Assembly (NCBI GenBank): GCA_037176725.1
Contig: JAZBRS010000039.1
Location: forward strand, 26,138,001 to 26,202,000
Origin: Posidonia oceanica
Lineage: Eukaryota; Streptophyta; Magnoliopsida; Alismatales; Posidoniaceae
Length of the DNA: 64,000 bases
Direction of reading: 5' to 3'
The notes under the pieces are model-generated. The model saw only the letters and a list, made by a program, of their open reading frames with translations. It made no database searches and was not told the origin of the DNA. Numbering within the stretch: position 1 is the first letter of the stretch; every line of letters starts with the position of its first letter. Below are positions 1 through 11,133 of this stretch, one piece after another. A program made the position numbers and the translations under genes.

Positions 1-282
1 CTCCTCTGTGTCGTGTCACTCGGGCCCAAGTTACCGACACTGGCTATAAGTAGCCACTGAAGTGCACTGCACTACCACGGACAACCGCCCTGTGGAGGAG
101 TCTGCCCGTCTCAGCATCCTCCCACTCGAAGGACCATCAAAAGGCTAACCCCACCTGGGAAAGCCGCTCACCCCACCTGGGCAAGCTGTCCTCTTTGAGG
201 ATGAACCACAGGGTATGCTCTTTCAACGTCCAAAACTTAGTGCTTGGACCTTCGGAGGCACCTCCTCCTAGGCTCCGATAGC
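1..282. other. Unassigned repeat-like DNA
   Basis: No gene is recognisable. Around 150-190 a short direct repeat built on CCCCACCTGGG occurs twice. The stretch continues on the far side of the MITE at 872, so both sides were one sequence before that insertion. It may be part of an older LTR, but nothing proves it. Confidence 0.4.
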
Positions 283-290
283 ACCCACAA

Positions 291-871
291 CTAGGGGTGC
301 ACACGGTTCGGTCAGAACCGGTTAACCGAACTGAACCGAACCGAACCGATCCATATATTATTATATTATATATATATAAAAATATTTTACATCTCCACCC
401 TTCATTTACCATTGGATTAAATGGATTTAAATATCTACCATTCATTTTTATTCAAAGTAATATAAAAGCTTTTTACATTTCAATCCTCAAGAAATGATTT
501 ACTTCAATGATCTCATGTACAATTTTACACTACCTAACACTATAAAATTTGAGAAATGATCAATTACAAATGGAATACAATTATTCATTGAAATGTATGT
601 CTGTTTGTGCTTTTTTTTTTGTAGGCCAACAAAATATATTGTATAAGTAATGTAGAAGTTATAATATTGTTGAATCATGTTTTGATAGATATTTAGTTTA
701 AAAACCGAGAACCGAACTGAACTGACCGACTTTTGGATGGTTCGGTTCAGTTCGGTTCTAAGTATATATATGGTTCAGTTCGGTTCCAATATAATGAGAA
801 CCGATAGATACGGTTCGGTTCATGGTTCTTGTCAGAACCGAACCGAACCGAACCGAACCATGTGCACCCCT
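291..871. mobile_element. hAT-like MITE with 8-bp target duplication
   Basis: A 581-bp AT-rich, non-coding element. The left end carries AGGGGTGCACACGGTTCGG (from 293) and the right end is its inverted match, CCGAACCATGTGCACCCCT. The 8-bp direct repeat ACCCACAA flanks it at 283-290 and 872-879, the target-duplication length typical of hAT transposons. Both sub-terminal regions are arrays of the pentamer GAACC, and an internal copy near 703-760 can fold with itself. It has no transposase, so it would depend on a hAT transposase elsewhere. Small open frames inside it are not credible genes. Confidence 0.85.
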
Positions 872-985
872 ACCCACAAGTCTCGGTACCTGTAACAACC
901 AGGGTATCACGTCTAGCTACGTAGAAGTATCATACCTCCTTTGTTTGCTGCCACAATACCACTAGGTATAGACGGCACATCGACC

Positions 986-1101
986 CCATAGACCTCAACC
1001 TAGGTGAGTGTCGTCTAGACCTGGGAGTGTGACTACATTCCTCAGGAATGTGACTACTTTCCTCGGTGTGTCAGACATGTCACTTAGGTTGAGGTCTGTG
1101 G
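986..1101. repeat. Inverted repeat, 21-bp arms
   Basis: Arm 986-1006 (CCATAGACCTCAACCTAGGTG) pairs with 1081-1101 with two mismatches, leaving a loop of about 74 bases. It would form a stem in RNA from either strand. No function is known. Confidence 0.7.
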
Positions 1102-1341
1102 TTATAGTTTTGCTGGCCACCAACCACTACTAGGTTGTTGGGTGTTTTGTCGTGGAGGGAGAGGTGATGTGGGCGATTGCCTCCTGTGTGACCTCCACGT
1201 TTGCTGTTGTTGTTGTCGTTGCTTGCTTTGTTGTTGGTGTGGAGGATGCCTGAGATTTCATCCTCCTGTTGCTGCATCTAGGTGAAGCGTGAGGCTTCCC
1301 AGATATGTGTGCTTGCTTCCGGGCAGGTTCTGTTCTATCAT

Positions 1342-1371
1342 GGGGCGGGGGGGGGGGGGGGGGGTGGGGGG
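1342..1371 (+). other. Near-uninterrupted G run
   Basis: About thirty bases that are G except for one C and one T. It could form a G-quadruplex. Its exact length is also a likely assembly or sequencing weak point. Confidence 0.8.
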
Positions 1372-1540
1372 CAATACTTGTCTACCTCTTGTGTGGCCCT
1401 CCACGATTGGGTTTTCTGCTTGTGTTTGTTGTTTGATTTGCCTGCTACTTGTTGCTTGCTATCGTTGTTGGTCGTTGTGTCTTATTGGTCGTCGTTTGTG
1501 TGGAGGATGCCTGCAGCTCTGTCCTCCTGATGTTGTTGTT

Positions 1541-1780
1541 CTAGGTGAAGCAAGAGGCTTCCCAGATGATTGTTGTGTTTCTTGGTGAAGCATGAGGCTT
1601 CTCAGATGTCTGTTGTTGTTTCTAGGTGAAGCGTGAGGCTTCCCAAATGTCTGTTGGTGTCTCTGGGTAACTCGGTGAGTCCCCAGGTGTTTGCTGTCAT
1701 TCTCGCTGAAGCGAGAGGCTTCCCAGATGGTTGTTGTGTCTCTAGGTGAAGCGTGAGGCTTCCCAGATGTTTTGCTTGTT
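1541..1780 (+). repeat. Degenerate ~50-bp minisatellite
   Basis: Copies of TGAAGCGTGAGGCTTCCCAG spaced by TTGTTG-rich linkers recur about every 50 bases, with an isolated copy near 1,282. The core contains the small inverted repeat GAAGC/GCTTC. Open frames across it on both strands come from the repeat and are not called as genes. Confidence 0.7.
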
Positions 1781-2169
1781 GGGCGATAGTAGGCTACCTT
1801 GTTGTAGTGTTGGGGCATCTAGGTGTGGTGCCCGTGTTTGTTTGTCATGGCGTGGTTACACTAGCTCCCTCAGCACTGTTGGTTGAGTGGTTTAGGTGGG
1901 GTGTGTGTTGGGTGACCATATTGTCTAGTCACTCACGTGTGCTTTGCTTTGGTGTTCCACAAGTGCAGGATAGGTATTGTTCGCTTGCTAGTGCACATAA
2001 GAGGAGTCATGCTGCCACACATCTGGGTTTCTGGGTAAGTAAGTTAGTTTTATTTATTGTTGCTTTATTGCATTGTGAGAATTTAGTTATATAGTTCATA
2101 AATGCTAATAAAAGATAAAAATGAAAAATCTGGCTAGGTTGAGAGGTAGCGACTGGGTGGGTCGTTACA

Positions 2170-3660
2170 GCATGCCACCTTTTCTCCCCTCCTTTCCTCT
2201 TTTCCCCCTTCTTCCTGTCCTTCTTCTTAATCTTCTCCTTCTTTTGTTGGCGAGAGAGAGAGAGTGAGAGGGAGATAGGGAGAGTGAGAGGGAGAGATAG
2301 AGAAGAGAGGGGGAGATGGCGAGAGAGATGGAGAGCCACCGCCATCGTGCTCGTCGGGCTGCCAATGTTCCTCTACCGTCGCTGTTTCTAGAGGAGCAGA
2401 GGAGACCTAGAGTAGTTCGAGGAGGAGAGATCGCAGGGATGGTGCACTGTCGCCGCCCGTCGCGGTTCACATCACCGATGGAGGTACACACCCCATAGGT
2501 CTTTTTTTTTTTTGCCCAATTAGATTTTGTGAACATGTCCGTGTGATAGATTTGTTATGTGGATGCCTATGTGGATGTTAGGGATTTTGGTTGGATTTTA
2601 CGATGATTTTTACAGTGATTTATGGCATTTGTATGTCCTTGGGTGCACAGTGCTACATGATGCTTTGATTTAGAATATCTTGAGCTACATGCATCGGATT
2701 TTGATTATTTTCATCCCAAATTGTGGAGCTCGTTGAGATCTTCAGTTTGGAATGTGGATTGCAATTTTTGGAAGAGCGATGGTTTTTTGGCACCAATTAT
2801 TTGATTTTGGTTTATACTGTGCATCCTGTGTTTCGTGTCTGAGGTGGAAGAAGAACAGTAGCCTTTGGGAATTTTCAATTTTTCCCCTCAAGTTTGTGAA
2901 AATTGCTTTTCAGTCCCTGGCTTATGTGTGAATCATTTTTCAACCCTTTATTTGCATGATAAATTGCATTTGAGTCCATAATGACTTGTTTATGGTGGTT
3001 TTTAGTATGTTTAGTGTCATATTAATCTTGTAGGTGTTTATGGCACAATAATGATTAGGAAAATCATTAGAATGATGTTAGGGAATGCCTAAAATGAATT
3101 AGTAAGATTCCCTTGTGCTGTGATTGATATAAAAGACTATAGAACTTAGAAATACTAAGTTCTCTCTTAAATGGTTTAAATGGACAATAGGGTTCATGTT
3201 CAACCTTAGGTTTAGATGTTGGTTTGGTATTGGTGTGGTGCACTGAATTAGGTATTCAGTGGCACTATTTGGGTGTTTGACATTGAGCTGGTTGTGTCTT
3301 GCAAATAGCACAGGCCAGTAGGCATCTTACACTTTGGCATAAAAATTTAGAGTTCTGGGTGTGGTTTGTGTTGGCGTCTGGTCTTGTAAGTTAAATGGGA
3401 TTTCGAGACCATTGTCTTGGTTTCTGTGTAGTTTCTTCTGGGTGATCCTTATCCCTAGATGGTGCTTTGGCTTTTGTCTTGTATTTGAGCTGTGCTTCAA
3501 AAGAGATTTTCAAAGAGGATTTTGAGGAAAATATTGGGTGTTTTGGAAAATGGTTTTCTTATGCTGTGTTTGTGGTGCTTTTGAGTTGGTTTTCGAAAAT
3601 GTTTTCCAAAATATTTTTGGAAAAAGAAATGCATGGTTTGCAAAGGTTTTGGAAAAATGA
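2170..3660. other. Non-coding stretch, GA-rich start
   Basis: Directly after the LTR-like block there is a pyrimidine-rich run (2,176-2,245), a GA microsatellite (about 2,250-2,340) and a short GC-rich exon-like piece ending at a GAG/GTACAC donor-like site near 2,484. The rest (2,500-3,660) is T-rich, intron-like DNA. No long open frame or known domain is visible. Confidence 0.4.
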
Positions 3661-5105
3661 TTTCTGAGATTTTGAGGGACCAAGACTGAAGCTTCTGGCC
3701 GGCAGACTAGGGATGATTGATACCCCTAGATGGTCGAGAGTCAGTTGCCTAGGACAAGGTCTATGATTTTCCGTGGTTTTTGGTAGGAGCCACCTGAGTC
3801 GAAGGATTGTACTGGTGTATTACGGACGATTGATACCTCTTGAGGGCTAGTGCGAGCCTAAGGTTGTGGTTGTCGAGTGGTAGGAGTCACAGGACCGTAG
3901 GACTATACTGGAGGACCAGGGATGACTGATACCTCTAGTGGGTCAGCTACTAGTCTAGGTTGTGGCTGTCAAGTGGTAGGGCCCGGGTTGGAGACCTAGG
4001 TGTCCCAAGTTAAGGATGTCGAGAGGACGTACCGTGTGTTTGTCCTAGAGTGGACCTTTGAAGGGTTCTTAGAGTAAGGACCCAGGACGGACCAGCTCCT
4101 ACATAGGGTGGCTCGTCCATGGCAGTGTAGTGTGCTTCGGTGGCTACTTGTTGGCTGGTCGGTCGCTAGTGGCCACAGTGACACTATAGGTTTTCATGTT
4201 GGGTGCATGAGTTGTGATTTTGAGCTTTGTTTCAGGCTTTCCGGCTCTGGTCTAGAGAAGACCTTGGTTTGAGCCGTGGTTTTGAGTTGGTTTTGGACTT
4301 GGTTTGGCATAGGGTAGTCATTCCATCTGTGCTGTTTTGAGATGTGATTGTGTGCTGGTTTCGGGCTCGGATTGGTGTAGAGTAGCCATTCCAAGTGTGC
4401 ATAAAGAGTTTTCAAAAGATGCACGTGTTTTGTAAGAGAAAGAAACACTGGTTTTGAAATGTATGTTTTAAAGGATTTATTACTTGTGAGGCAATAGTGG
4501 ATTGTCTTGTTATGGTTTTGTGGCATCGAGGTAAGATGCCTGCCTTCTGAGATTTTTGGGTATGATTTTCTGGGATGCACAGCTAAGAGGTTTTGTGCAT
4601 CACGGTTTTTGGTGGTTTTGGTCTTCTGGTATTAATAATGATGGTGCCTACTTTAGTGGTGTGTTCCTATGGTAGATCTCTAGTTTTGAGAGATCTGGGT
4701 TTCTTTCCGGGTTTTAGAGGTTTTCCCTTGGTGCATGTCACAATGAGTGGGCGCACTGTGTTTTTAGTGGTTTGGTTTTGGTGAGATTTTTGAGTCCGAC
4801 TTTCTAGTTTTATTCATTTTGGTTTTGTTAAGTAGGCTGTGTGCTAGGTGACCTGTTAGTGGTCACTAATGTGTGTTTTGTTTTATGTTTTTCGCAGGTA
4901 TAGATTAGGAGTAGGTTTGGCTTGCTAGTGCACATAGAAAGGAGTCACTCTGCCACACATTAAGGGTTTTGGGTAAGTCTGTTGCCTTAGATTTATTTCT
5001 GTTAATTATGCAATTTATTGTTGATTATGCTTGGGTTTAGAATTAGTGATTAATGAAAAAAAAAAAGGGTGTAGCTAGGTCAGGGTTGACGCCAGGGGCG
5101 TTACA
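3661..5105 (+). repeat. LTR-like block ending GTTACA, copy 2
   Basis: The right end (GGGGCGTTACA) and the preceding 270 bases match the end of copy 1. The left boundary is uncertain. From about 3,705 to 3,985 there are three degenerate copies, about 105-115 bases apart, built around GATTGATACCCCTAGA-like cores and followed by TCTAGGTTGTGGCTGTC-like sequence. Upstream of the shared end the two blocks are not alignable by eye, so they are related but not a young LTR pair. No coding region is seen. Confidence 0.45.
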
Positions 5106-5842
5106 GTGTCTTTCTGGGGAAGCTTCCTCCTCTTCTTCCCCTCCATCCTCCCTAGATGGTGTGAGGGTTTTCCATGGCTTCCAGGGTATTTTCATAGGAA
5201 AGAGAGAGAGAGTGAAAGATGAGTGTTTCCTTAGTGGTGCTTGAGAGAAGGAGGAGAGTCCCTTCAAGCTTCGAGGCTGTAATCATCATGGTGGAGCACC
5301 GACGACCTCTAACAGCCCAGGGAATCAAGCTTGGCCAAGGAACCAAGGAACCAAGGAGAGCCAAGTTGGGTTCATGGGTTTTGGGTTTCCCTTCTTCTTC
5401 CTCTTTTCTTCTGATGCACACACTAGTCATTGGGTTTTTGTGTATTGCATGAGTCCATGAGGAGTGGTGGAGCCCAATGGATGCTCGAGGAGTGGATGGA
5501 AGCTTGCGGGAAGCTCGCTTGGAGTTGGGTGTTCCATGGTGCAAGGTACACACACAATTAGAAGTAGTTTATAATGTTTTTTGGTTGAGATTTTGGTGCA
5601 TGCTAGTGTTATTGACGTCCCCCTAGCCCTATGTGATGGTTGCATGAATTGTTTTGGTTCATCCTTAATTGATTATAAGACATGAATTAGTTGGTAGGTA
5701 ATTTTGTAAATGGCATTTAGTTGTCTTTTGATTCCAACACTGAGATGATCAAGATGAAAGTGGATTTAGAAGGAAATTCTAGGAGGATCAGTGATGTTGG
5801 TGTTAGACGTAGGGATCCCTACATCTTATGTGAGACGTAAGG
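5106..5842. other. Unassigned stretch before element C0
   Basis: It begins with an exon-like mixed-composition segment (about 5,106-5,547) ending in an AAG/GTACAC donor-like site, as after copy 1, then becomes AT-rich. A perfect palindrome GTAGGGATCCCTAC sits at 5,809-5,822. Frames on both strands exist, but none resembles a known protein. Confidence 0.35.
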
Positions 5843-8754
5843 TGTAGACACCCCGATCTTGTGGTCATGAGTCGGCGGACATCTCCATAGGAATGTGCAG
5901 TTTGGTCGAGGCGGACCCCACAACTTTACAATACCCAACCAAATATCCCAAAACCTACCCAACATCCTAACCCATCTTAACATCCATAAAACACAAGCCC
6001 AAGCCCACACCAATCCCAAACCAAACCCAAGCCCTCACCTAAACCAAGCCCAAGCCCACACCAATCCCAAACCAAACCCAAGCCCTCACCTAAACAGAAA
6101 CTCAAGCCTAACCTAAACCAAGCCCAAGGCTCACCCAAATAGCTCAAACATAAACCCAAGAGTCACCTCTCTATCTTCTCTCCATCACACCCTCCAAGAA
6201 TCCAAGAGCCTCACCTCTCTATCTTCTCTCCATCTCACCCTCCAAGAATCCAAGAGCCTCACCTCTCTATCTTCACTCCATCTCATCCTCCAAGAATCCA
6301 AGATCCTCACCTCTCTATCTTCTCTCCATCACACCCTCCAAGAATCCAAGAGCCTCACCTCTCTATCTTCTCTCCATCTCACCCTCCAAGAATCCAAGAG
6401 CCTCACCTCTGTATCTTCTCTCTTTCTCCCCCTCCAAGAATCCAAGAGTCACCTCTCTATCTTCCTTCCATCTCCCCCTCCAAGAATCCAAGAGCGACCT
6501 CTCTATCTTCTGTCCATCTCACCCCACAAGAATCCAACAGTCACCTTTTCATCTTCCCTCCATTTCACCCTCCAAGAACCCAACAGCCTCACTACTCTCC
6601 CTAGCTTCCAAGCAAAACCTCTCACTCAACCCAACACAACCAGCTCTATCATTTTGCACTCTCCAAGCCAAGATCCAACACAACCAACTCTCCATCATTT
6701 TTCACTCTCCAAGACAAAACACAACAACAACACAACACCACTTCTACGTGACAGCCACCAAGACCTCTCCTTCTTCTTCATCATCTCTCTCTCTTCACTC
6801 ACTCCCAACCCTATAACCTCACAACACACAACAAGAGCAGCACCTACCTAGGTCTCCTTCATCATCATCATCTCTCTCTATTCACTCTCAATCACAACAA
6901 GGGCAGCACCTACCTAGGTCTCCTTCATCATCATCAACCCTCTCTATTCACTCACAACACAAGAGCACAACAAGACCATACGTGACAGCACCTACCTAGG
7001 CCTCCTTCATCATCATCATCTCTCTTTATTCTCATTCAACAACACAAAAACCAGCACTTACGTCTCCCTCTCCAACATCATCTTTCTCTCTACTCACTCC
7101 CAACCCAACAACACAATAGACACACAACAAAACAGCAGCCACCACCATCATCTTTCTCTCGACTCTCTCACTACACACACCTCAACACAACAACAACAAC
7201 CATACGTGACAGCCTCCTCTCCGGTGAGCAACCACCAGCCATCCCCCAAGCACCGCTGAGTCCACACAGCCTCCTCCGTCGCCATCCGAGCCACACGAAT
7301 CAGAGGGAAAGCCGTCGACGCTGGGAACAACATCCGCATGCCGGAGAAGGTAAGCTTTCATCCCCTAGTTTACAATTTTCCTTTCTCTTGCTATAGAATG
7401 CTTCTATGTTGATGAACTATCTGTGTATGCCCATGTTTGCTCTTTAATTTTCACTTCGCATCCCTATCCGGTCATGAGTTCTTCACCCATGTGAGGCTGC
7501 CGGCCGTTGAACGTGAGGTTTCGCCACATCCCGGTAAGCCATTGCATCATGTGTTTTGTTTGTTTTTCACTCCCCTCCACCTTTCCAGACACTCTAGAGG
7601 AGCTTCTTTGGCTCATGGCCTCACCCGTAGTCGGCCGAGCTTGAGAGCTCCAGCGCCGGCGAGTGAGGATGGGGAGGAGCCATACTTGATTTATTATGCA
7701 TCATCATGGCTTCATCATATCATGCTTTTTATCATCCTTTGCTTCCTCCATCCTCCATTGACGTCAGGGTGGCTCACTAGAGTTTGCGGCTCATTCCTTT
7801 GGCCGTGAGCAATGGCTGAATCCACCGGTGAAGGGTGGAAGCATGCATGCATCCATGTCTTTATTGCCGTTTTCTGTGTCTTTTCAGTTGACCGAAATGA
7901 GTCTTGAGGCTTCCTTAAAAGTCCCTGGTTCAGTCGACTGTTTTGGATCGGTCGATCGAAATCCCCTGACCTGACCGACCATTTTTATCCAGTCGATTGA
8001 ACATTCCCTCTCAGTTTCTGTGCTTTAGTATCGAGTAAAACAGCATACTGTTTAATTTTGGCATGCCGATTTTGCTTCATTTCGCATACTTTATTCCCAC
8101 TTGCATGTTTTTCTGGACGTTTTGATTCCCACTTGCATCCATTAGGGCAGTGATGCTTACTGTCTGGAGTTTTATGAATTGATGCGCGATTATCCAACAG
8201 ACATCCCTAGTGGATAGTTCTGACGCGATTCCTATGGGCGAGTGCCTAATTCGAAACACTGGCAGCGCTGCTGAGCGTTTAGATTGCATGTTTTGTTTCC
8301 ATCATGCATCATGACATTTAGGCATACATTATAGCATACATCAATACATGGCATGGCATCCATCGGCTTCGGGCGTACATCAAAATGGCATTTAATTACT
8401 GACATTAACCACAAATGAGCGGAATGACCTAGAAAGACTGACTCATTCGGCCGCATGGGGTGCCTAACACCTTCTCCATGCATAATAGGAGTCCTTACCC
8501 TTTCTCTGGACCGCAATGACCTTGTATCGCATCTAATTCGGAATGGATTTGCATTTGCATTGTTTCTTCGCATTTCCCGCATCCGGTTTTCCTCATCTTC
8601 CAGTTTTCAAATAGACTAGGTGGCGACTCCTTATTTTGTTTTTTATTTGCTTTTGCTTATCGGTGTTTTTTCCATGAGTTGAATCCTCCTCAGATGCACC
8701 GTGTTGCCGTGGCCCATCACTTTAGGCCTTCGACTGGCCACCGGCATGGTCACA
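5843..8754 (+). repeat. 5' LTR of element C0
   Basis: The LTR begins TGTAGACACCCCG and ends GGTCACA, followed after five bases by the PBS. Its start aligns with the C1 LTR (both have AGTCGGCGGA and GGCGGACCCCAC). Its last 450 bases carry the block conserved in every LTR of the window (TGCCTAACACCTTCTCCATG at 8,461-8,480) and an internal PBS-like TGGCGACTCC at 8,621-8,630. The middle has a 46-48-bp minisatellite, then a C/A-rich run and a short GC-rich exon-like piece with an AAG/GTAAGC donor-like site at 7,350. No promoter element can be placed with confidence. Confidence 0.8.
6157..6580 (+). repeat. 46-48-bp minisatellite inside C0 LTR
   Basis: Nine copies of a unit containing CACCTCTCTATCTTCTCTCC and CCTCCAAGAATCCAAGAG. 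A shorter two-copy repeat of about 45 bases lies just before it (about 5,997-6,090, CAAGCCCACACCAATCCC). Because 48 is a multiple of three, frames stay open through parts of it by chance. Confidence 0.85.
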
Positions 8755-8759
8755 GGAAC

Positions 8760-8778
8760 TGGCAACTCCACTAGGGAT
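8760..8778 (+). other. Primer-binding site of C0 (tRNA-Arg type, mutated)
   Basis: TGGCAACTCCACTAGGGAT matches the C1 site TGGCGACTCCGCTGGGG with G-to-A type changes. As far as I recall, the sequence is complementary to the 3' end of plant tRNA-Arg, the primer reported for Ogre/Tat elements. It lies five bases after the LTR. Confidence 0.75.
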
Positions 8779-9764
8779 GTGAGACTCCGGCTTCCCTTTT
8801 TTGCCTTTCCGCATTATGGCCTTCGTTTGATTGCTTATATTTTATGGCATTTATTTTCTGTTATATTCATCTTGCTTGATGTTATAATACATAATACATG
8901 CCTTTTGCTTGGTGGTTGTTTGATTATACACATGCTTGCTATGCCACCACCCACACACATGCCATGCTATACATGCCATTTGATGTGTTGAGTGTTTTTC
9001 TATTTTCACAAATCATGTGACACAACACAAGCACATGCCATGCACATGCTTTTTGAAGTGGTGTTTGATATTTGCATGCCACATTTGGATATTTTCTTCC
9101 CCTTTTTCGCATTAATCCTAGGGACAATTAGAGATGTGATTGCTTCCCCCATGGTTTAATAAAAAAATGGCAAGCAAGAATGTACCCTAGGCAAAACTAG
9201 AGCCATACATTCACATCTATCCCCTTGCTTAAAAAAAAATTAAGTAAGAAACATCAAGCATACTTGCAAGAATGGTCATATAGGTGCATGCATCTACTCT
9301 CCTCTAAGTCCACCTACTAGTCTGCGAAGGGCAGTCCCAGTCTCTTGTTTTATGGCTTTGGCGTGGGACGAGTTGCCGATCTGTCCCCCCTTGTTTGGGG
9401 TCGTGTCGGTGTTAGTAGAGGGTACAACCCATGCTTTGGCCTGGTCGAGGCTCTTAACGCACCACCCATTCACTGCTTGAGCCTTGGCCAAGATTTAGAA
9501 TGGGCACCAGCTTTCTATCCTTGAGTCGGAGACCTGTATACCCCTATGAGAGTCCGGAGTAGACGGCCTACTCAGGACATGCATGGTGAGAGAGCGCATA
9601 TTAGGACATTCATCTACATGTGTGCCATTCATGCCACAATTATTATCCATGTAGCCATCTAACCACCTTTGTTTATCCATGCAGGTATCGAGTCGTGCCC
9701 AATTGAGCGTCTTCGGGTCGCATTTGCTCCATATCCATGTTTACAGTTTTTGACTATCCCAATC
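8779..9764 (+). other. C0 untranslated leader, first part
   Basis: Leader between PBS and gag, with no credible ORF. The segment about 9,390-9,490 (GGTGTTAGTAGAGGGTACAA and following) is conserved in C1 (about 48,115-48,215) and, inverted, in A (about 35,730-35,830). A pyrimidine run ending in TGCAG near 9,680-9,684 resembles a splice acceptor. The leader is cut at 9,764 by element A and resumes at 42,588. Confidence 0.65.
9760..9764. repeat. Target duplication of element A, left copy
   Basis: CAATC here and at 42,583-42,587, immediately outside the TG...CA ends of the two LTRs. It proves that 9,765-42,582 is one insertion event. Confidence 0.9.
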
Positions 9765-10429
9765 TGTAGTAATCCCAATCAGAATTAGGCTTACTATTAG
9801 CGGCTAGGTCCGAGGAGGAGGGCTCAACTCGAAAACACTTAAAACAGAGGAGAAAAGATAAGAAAAGAAGAAGATAAGACAATTCAGAGTCGCCACCGTG
9901 TCTATTATCGGGAGACAAGGAAAATCGGGGTAAATACGTGAATTAACACGCAAAACCAAGCAAGAAATGCAAAGCAAAGCAATGCAAAGGAAAACAAATG
10001 CAAATGAATGCAAATGAGATGACTCATGCTTAGGATAAGGGCAATATGGTCATTACGGGCCAAAAGACTGGGCAAGGACTCCTGTTACGCGCGGGGAAGG
10101 TGTTAGGCACCCCCGACACGCTCGAGAATCGGTCTTTCTAGGCTTATGCTCGCAAACGCAGGGAAATGCAGGTTTGAATGCCTAAATGCCAATGAATGCC
10201 TGAATGGATGCTCATAGGTGTGCTCTAAGTGGTGGGATGCAATGCAGGAAAGTAAATGTGCAGTCTAAGCGCTCAGCAACGCTGTCTGTGTTCCGAACCG
10301 GGCGAAACCTGGTTCGTGAGAACTCCAGGCAGTAAGCATCACTGCCCTATATGCAAATGCAAGCGAAAAAGCAAAACGACGGTAAAACCAAGCAATGCAG
10401 GCGACATGCAAAGGAAAACGGCATAAGAC

Positions 10430-10915
10430 ACGTAAAACAATGCGAGAAGCGGAAGTGACACGCAAAACGGTGCAAGAAAACAAGATCGGCACATAAAACG
10501 GTGCGAGAAAGCAAAGTGGCACGCAAAACGGTGCAAGAAAACAAGATCGACACGCAAAACAGTGCGAGAAAGCAAAGTGGCACGCAAAACGGTGCAAGAA
10601 AACAGAGCGGGCATGCAAAACGGTGCCAGAAAACGAAGCGGGCACGCAAAACGGTGCCAAGAGCAAAGCGGGCACGCGAAACGGTGTCAAAAGCAGAGCG
10701 GGCACGCAAAACAGTGTCAAAGGCAAAGCGGACAAGCAAAACGGTGCCAAAAGCAGAGCGGGCACGCAGAACGGTGCCAAAAGCAAAGCGGGCACGCGAA
10801 ACGGTACCAGAAGCAAAGTTGGCATGCAAAACGATGCCAAAAGCAAAGCGGGCACGCAAAACGGTGCCAGAAGCAAAGCTGGCACGCGAAACGGTGCCAA
10901 AAGCAAAGCGGAATA
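10430..10915. repeat. 30-bp tandem array in A 3' LTR
   Basis: Units of the form GCAAAACGGTGCCAAAAGCA plus ten more bases. The 30-base period equals ten codons, so all frames over it read as repeated ten-residue peptides on both strands; these are artefacts. Homologous arrays lie in every A/B-type LTR here. Confidence 0.9.
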
Positions 10916-11128
10916 AAACATCAACAAAGCCATGTAGATGCAAATGCAAAGAGAGGGGACAAGAGAAGCGAACGGAGAAGCAAACAGTGCGTGTGTGAGA
11001 ACAGACACTGTTTAAGGGCCACGCAGAGTAGGTGTGAAGACCTACAATGGGGAGAATAAGCAAGTGGAAGGATTACCTCCATTTTGCAACTGTTTCCCAC
11101 TAAACCGTCCCGCTATATTTCTCGCACG

Positions 11129-11133
11129 CTGTC
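11129..11133. repeat. Target duplication of the solo LTR, left copy
   Basis: CTGTC here and at 16,853-16,857. The uninterrupted 5' LTR of A reads CTGCC at the same place (38,109-38,113 region), which confirms the empty site. Confidence 0.88.

Larger units (their letters stand above)
891..2169 (+). repeat. LTR-like block (TGTAAC...GTTACA), copy 1
   Basis: The block starts TGTAACAACC and ends GGTCGTTACA, the TG...CA form and inverted ends common in plant gypsy LTRs. Its last part (about 1,880-2,169) is homologous to about 4,830-5,105: both contain GCTAGTGCACATA, then a GAGTCA..CTGCCACACAT segment, then GGGTAAGT. No tRNA-Met-type primer site (TGGTATCAGAGC) follows, and the flanking pentamers (GTACC, GCATG) do not match, so it is either a member of a broken element or a truncated LTR. 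It also holds a foldback arm pair, a long G run and a degenerate 50-bp minisatellite. No coding region is seen. Confidence 0.5.

Noticed and set aside
2007..2536. Minus-strand frames rich in Ser/Leu/Arg/Lys
   Set aside because: Reading through GA and CT microsatellites.
891..5105. A single full-length element with LTRs at 891-2,169 and 3,661-5,105
   Set aside because: Only the last ~270 bases of the two blocks align, no PBS or coding region lies between them, and the outer pentamers (GTACC, GTGTC) do not match.
5152..5553. 133-codon minus-strand frame after the second LTR-like block
   Set aside because: No recognisable domain, low-complexity Ser/Glu stretches, no second copy to test conservation.
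10265..11008. Long frames with ten-residue repeats on both strands over the LTR arrays (also 11,678-12,836, 37,183-38,198, 54,430-55,514)
   Set aside because: The 30-base repeat period keeps all frames open; strand-symmetric and compositional, not genes.
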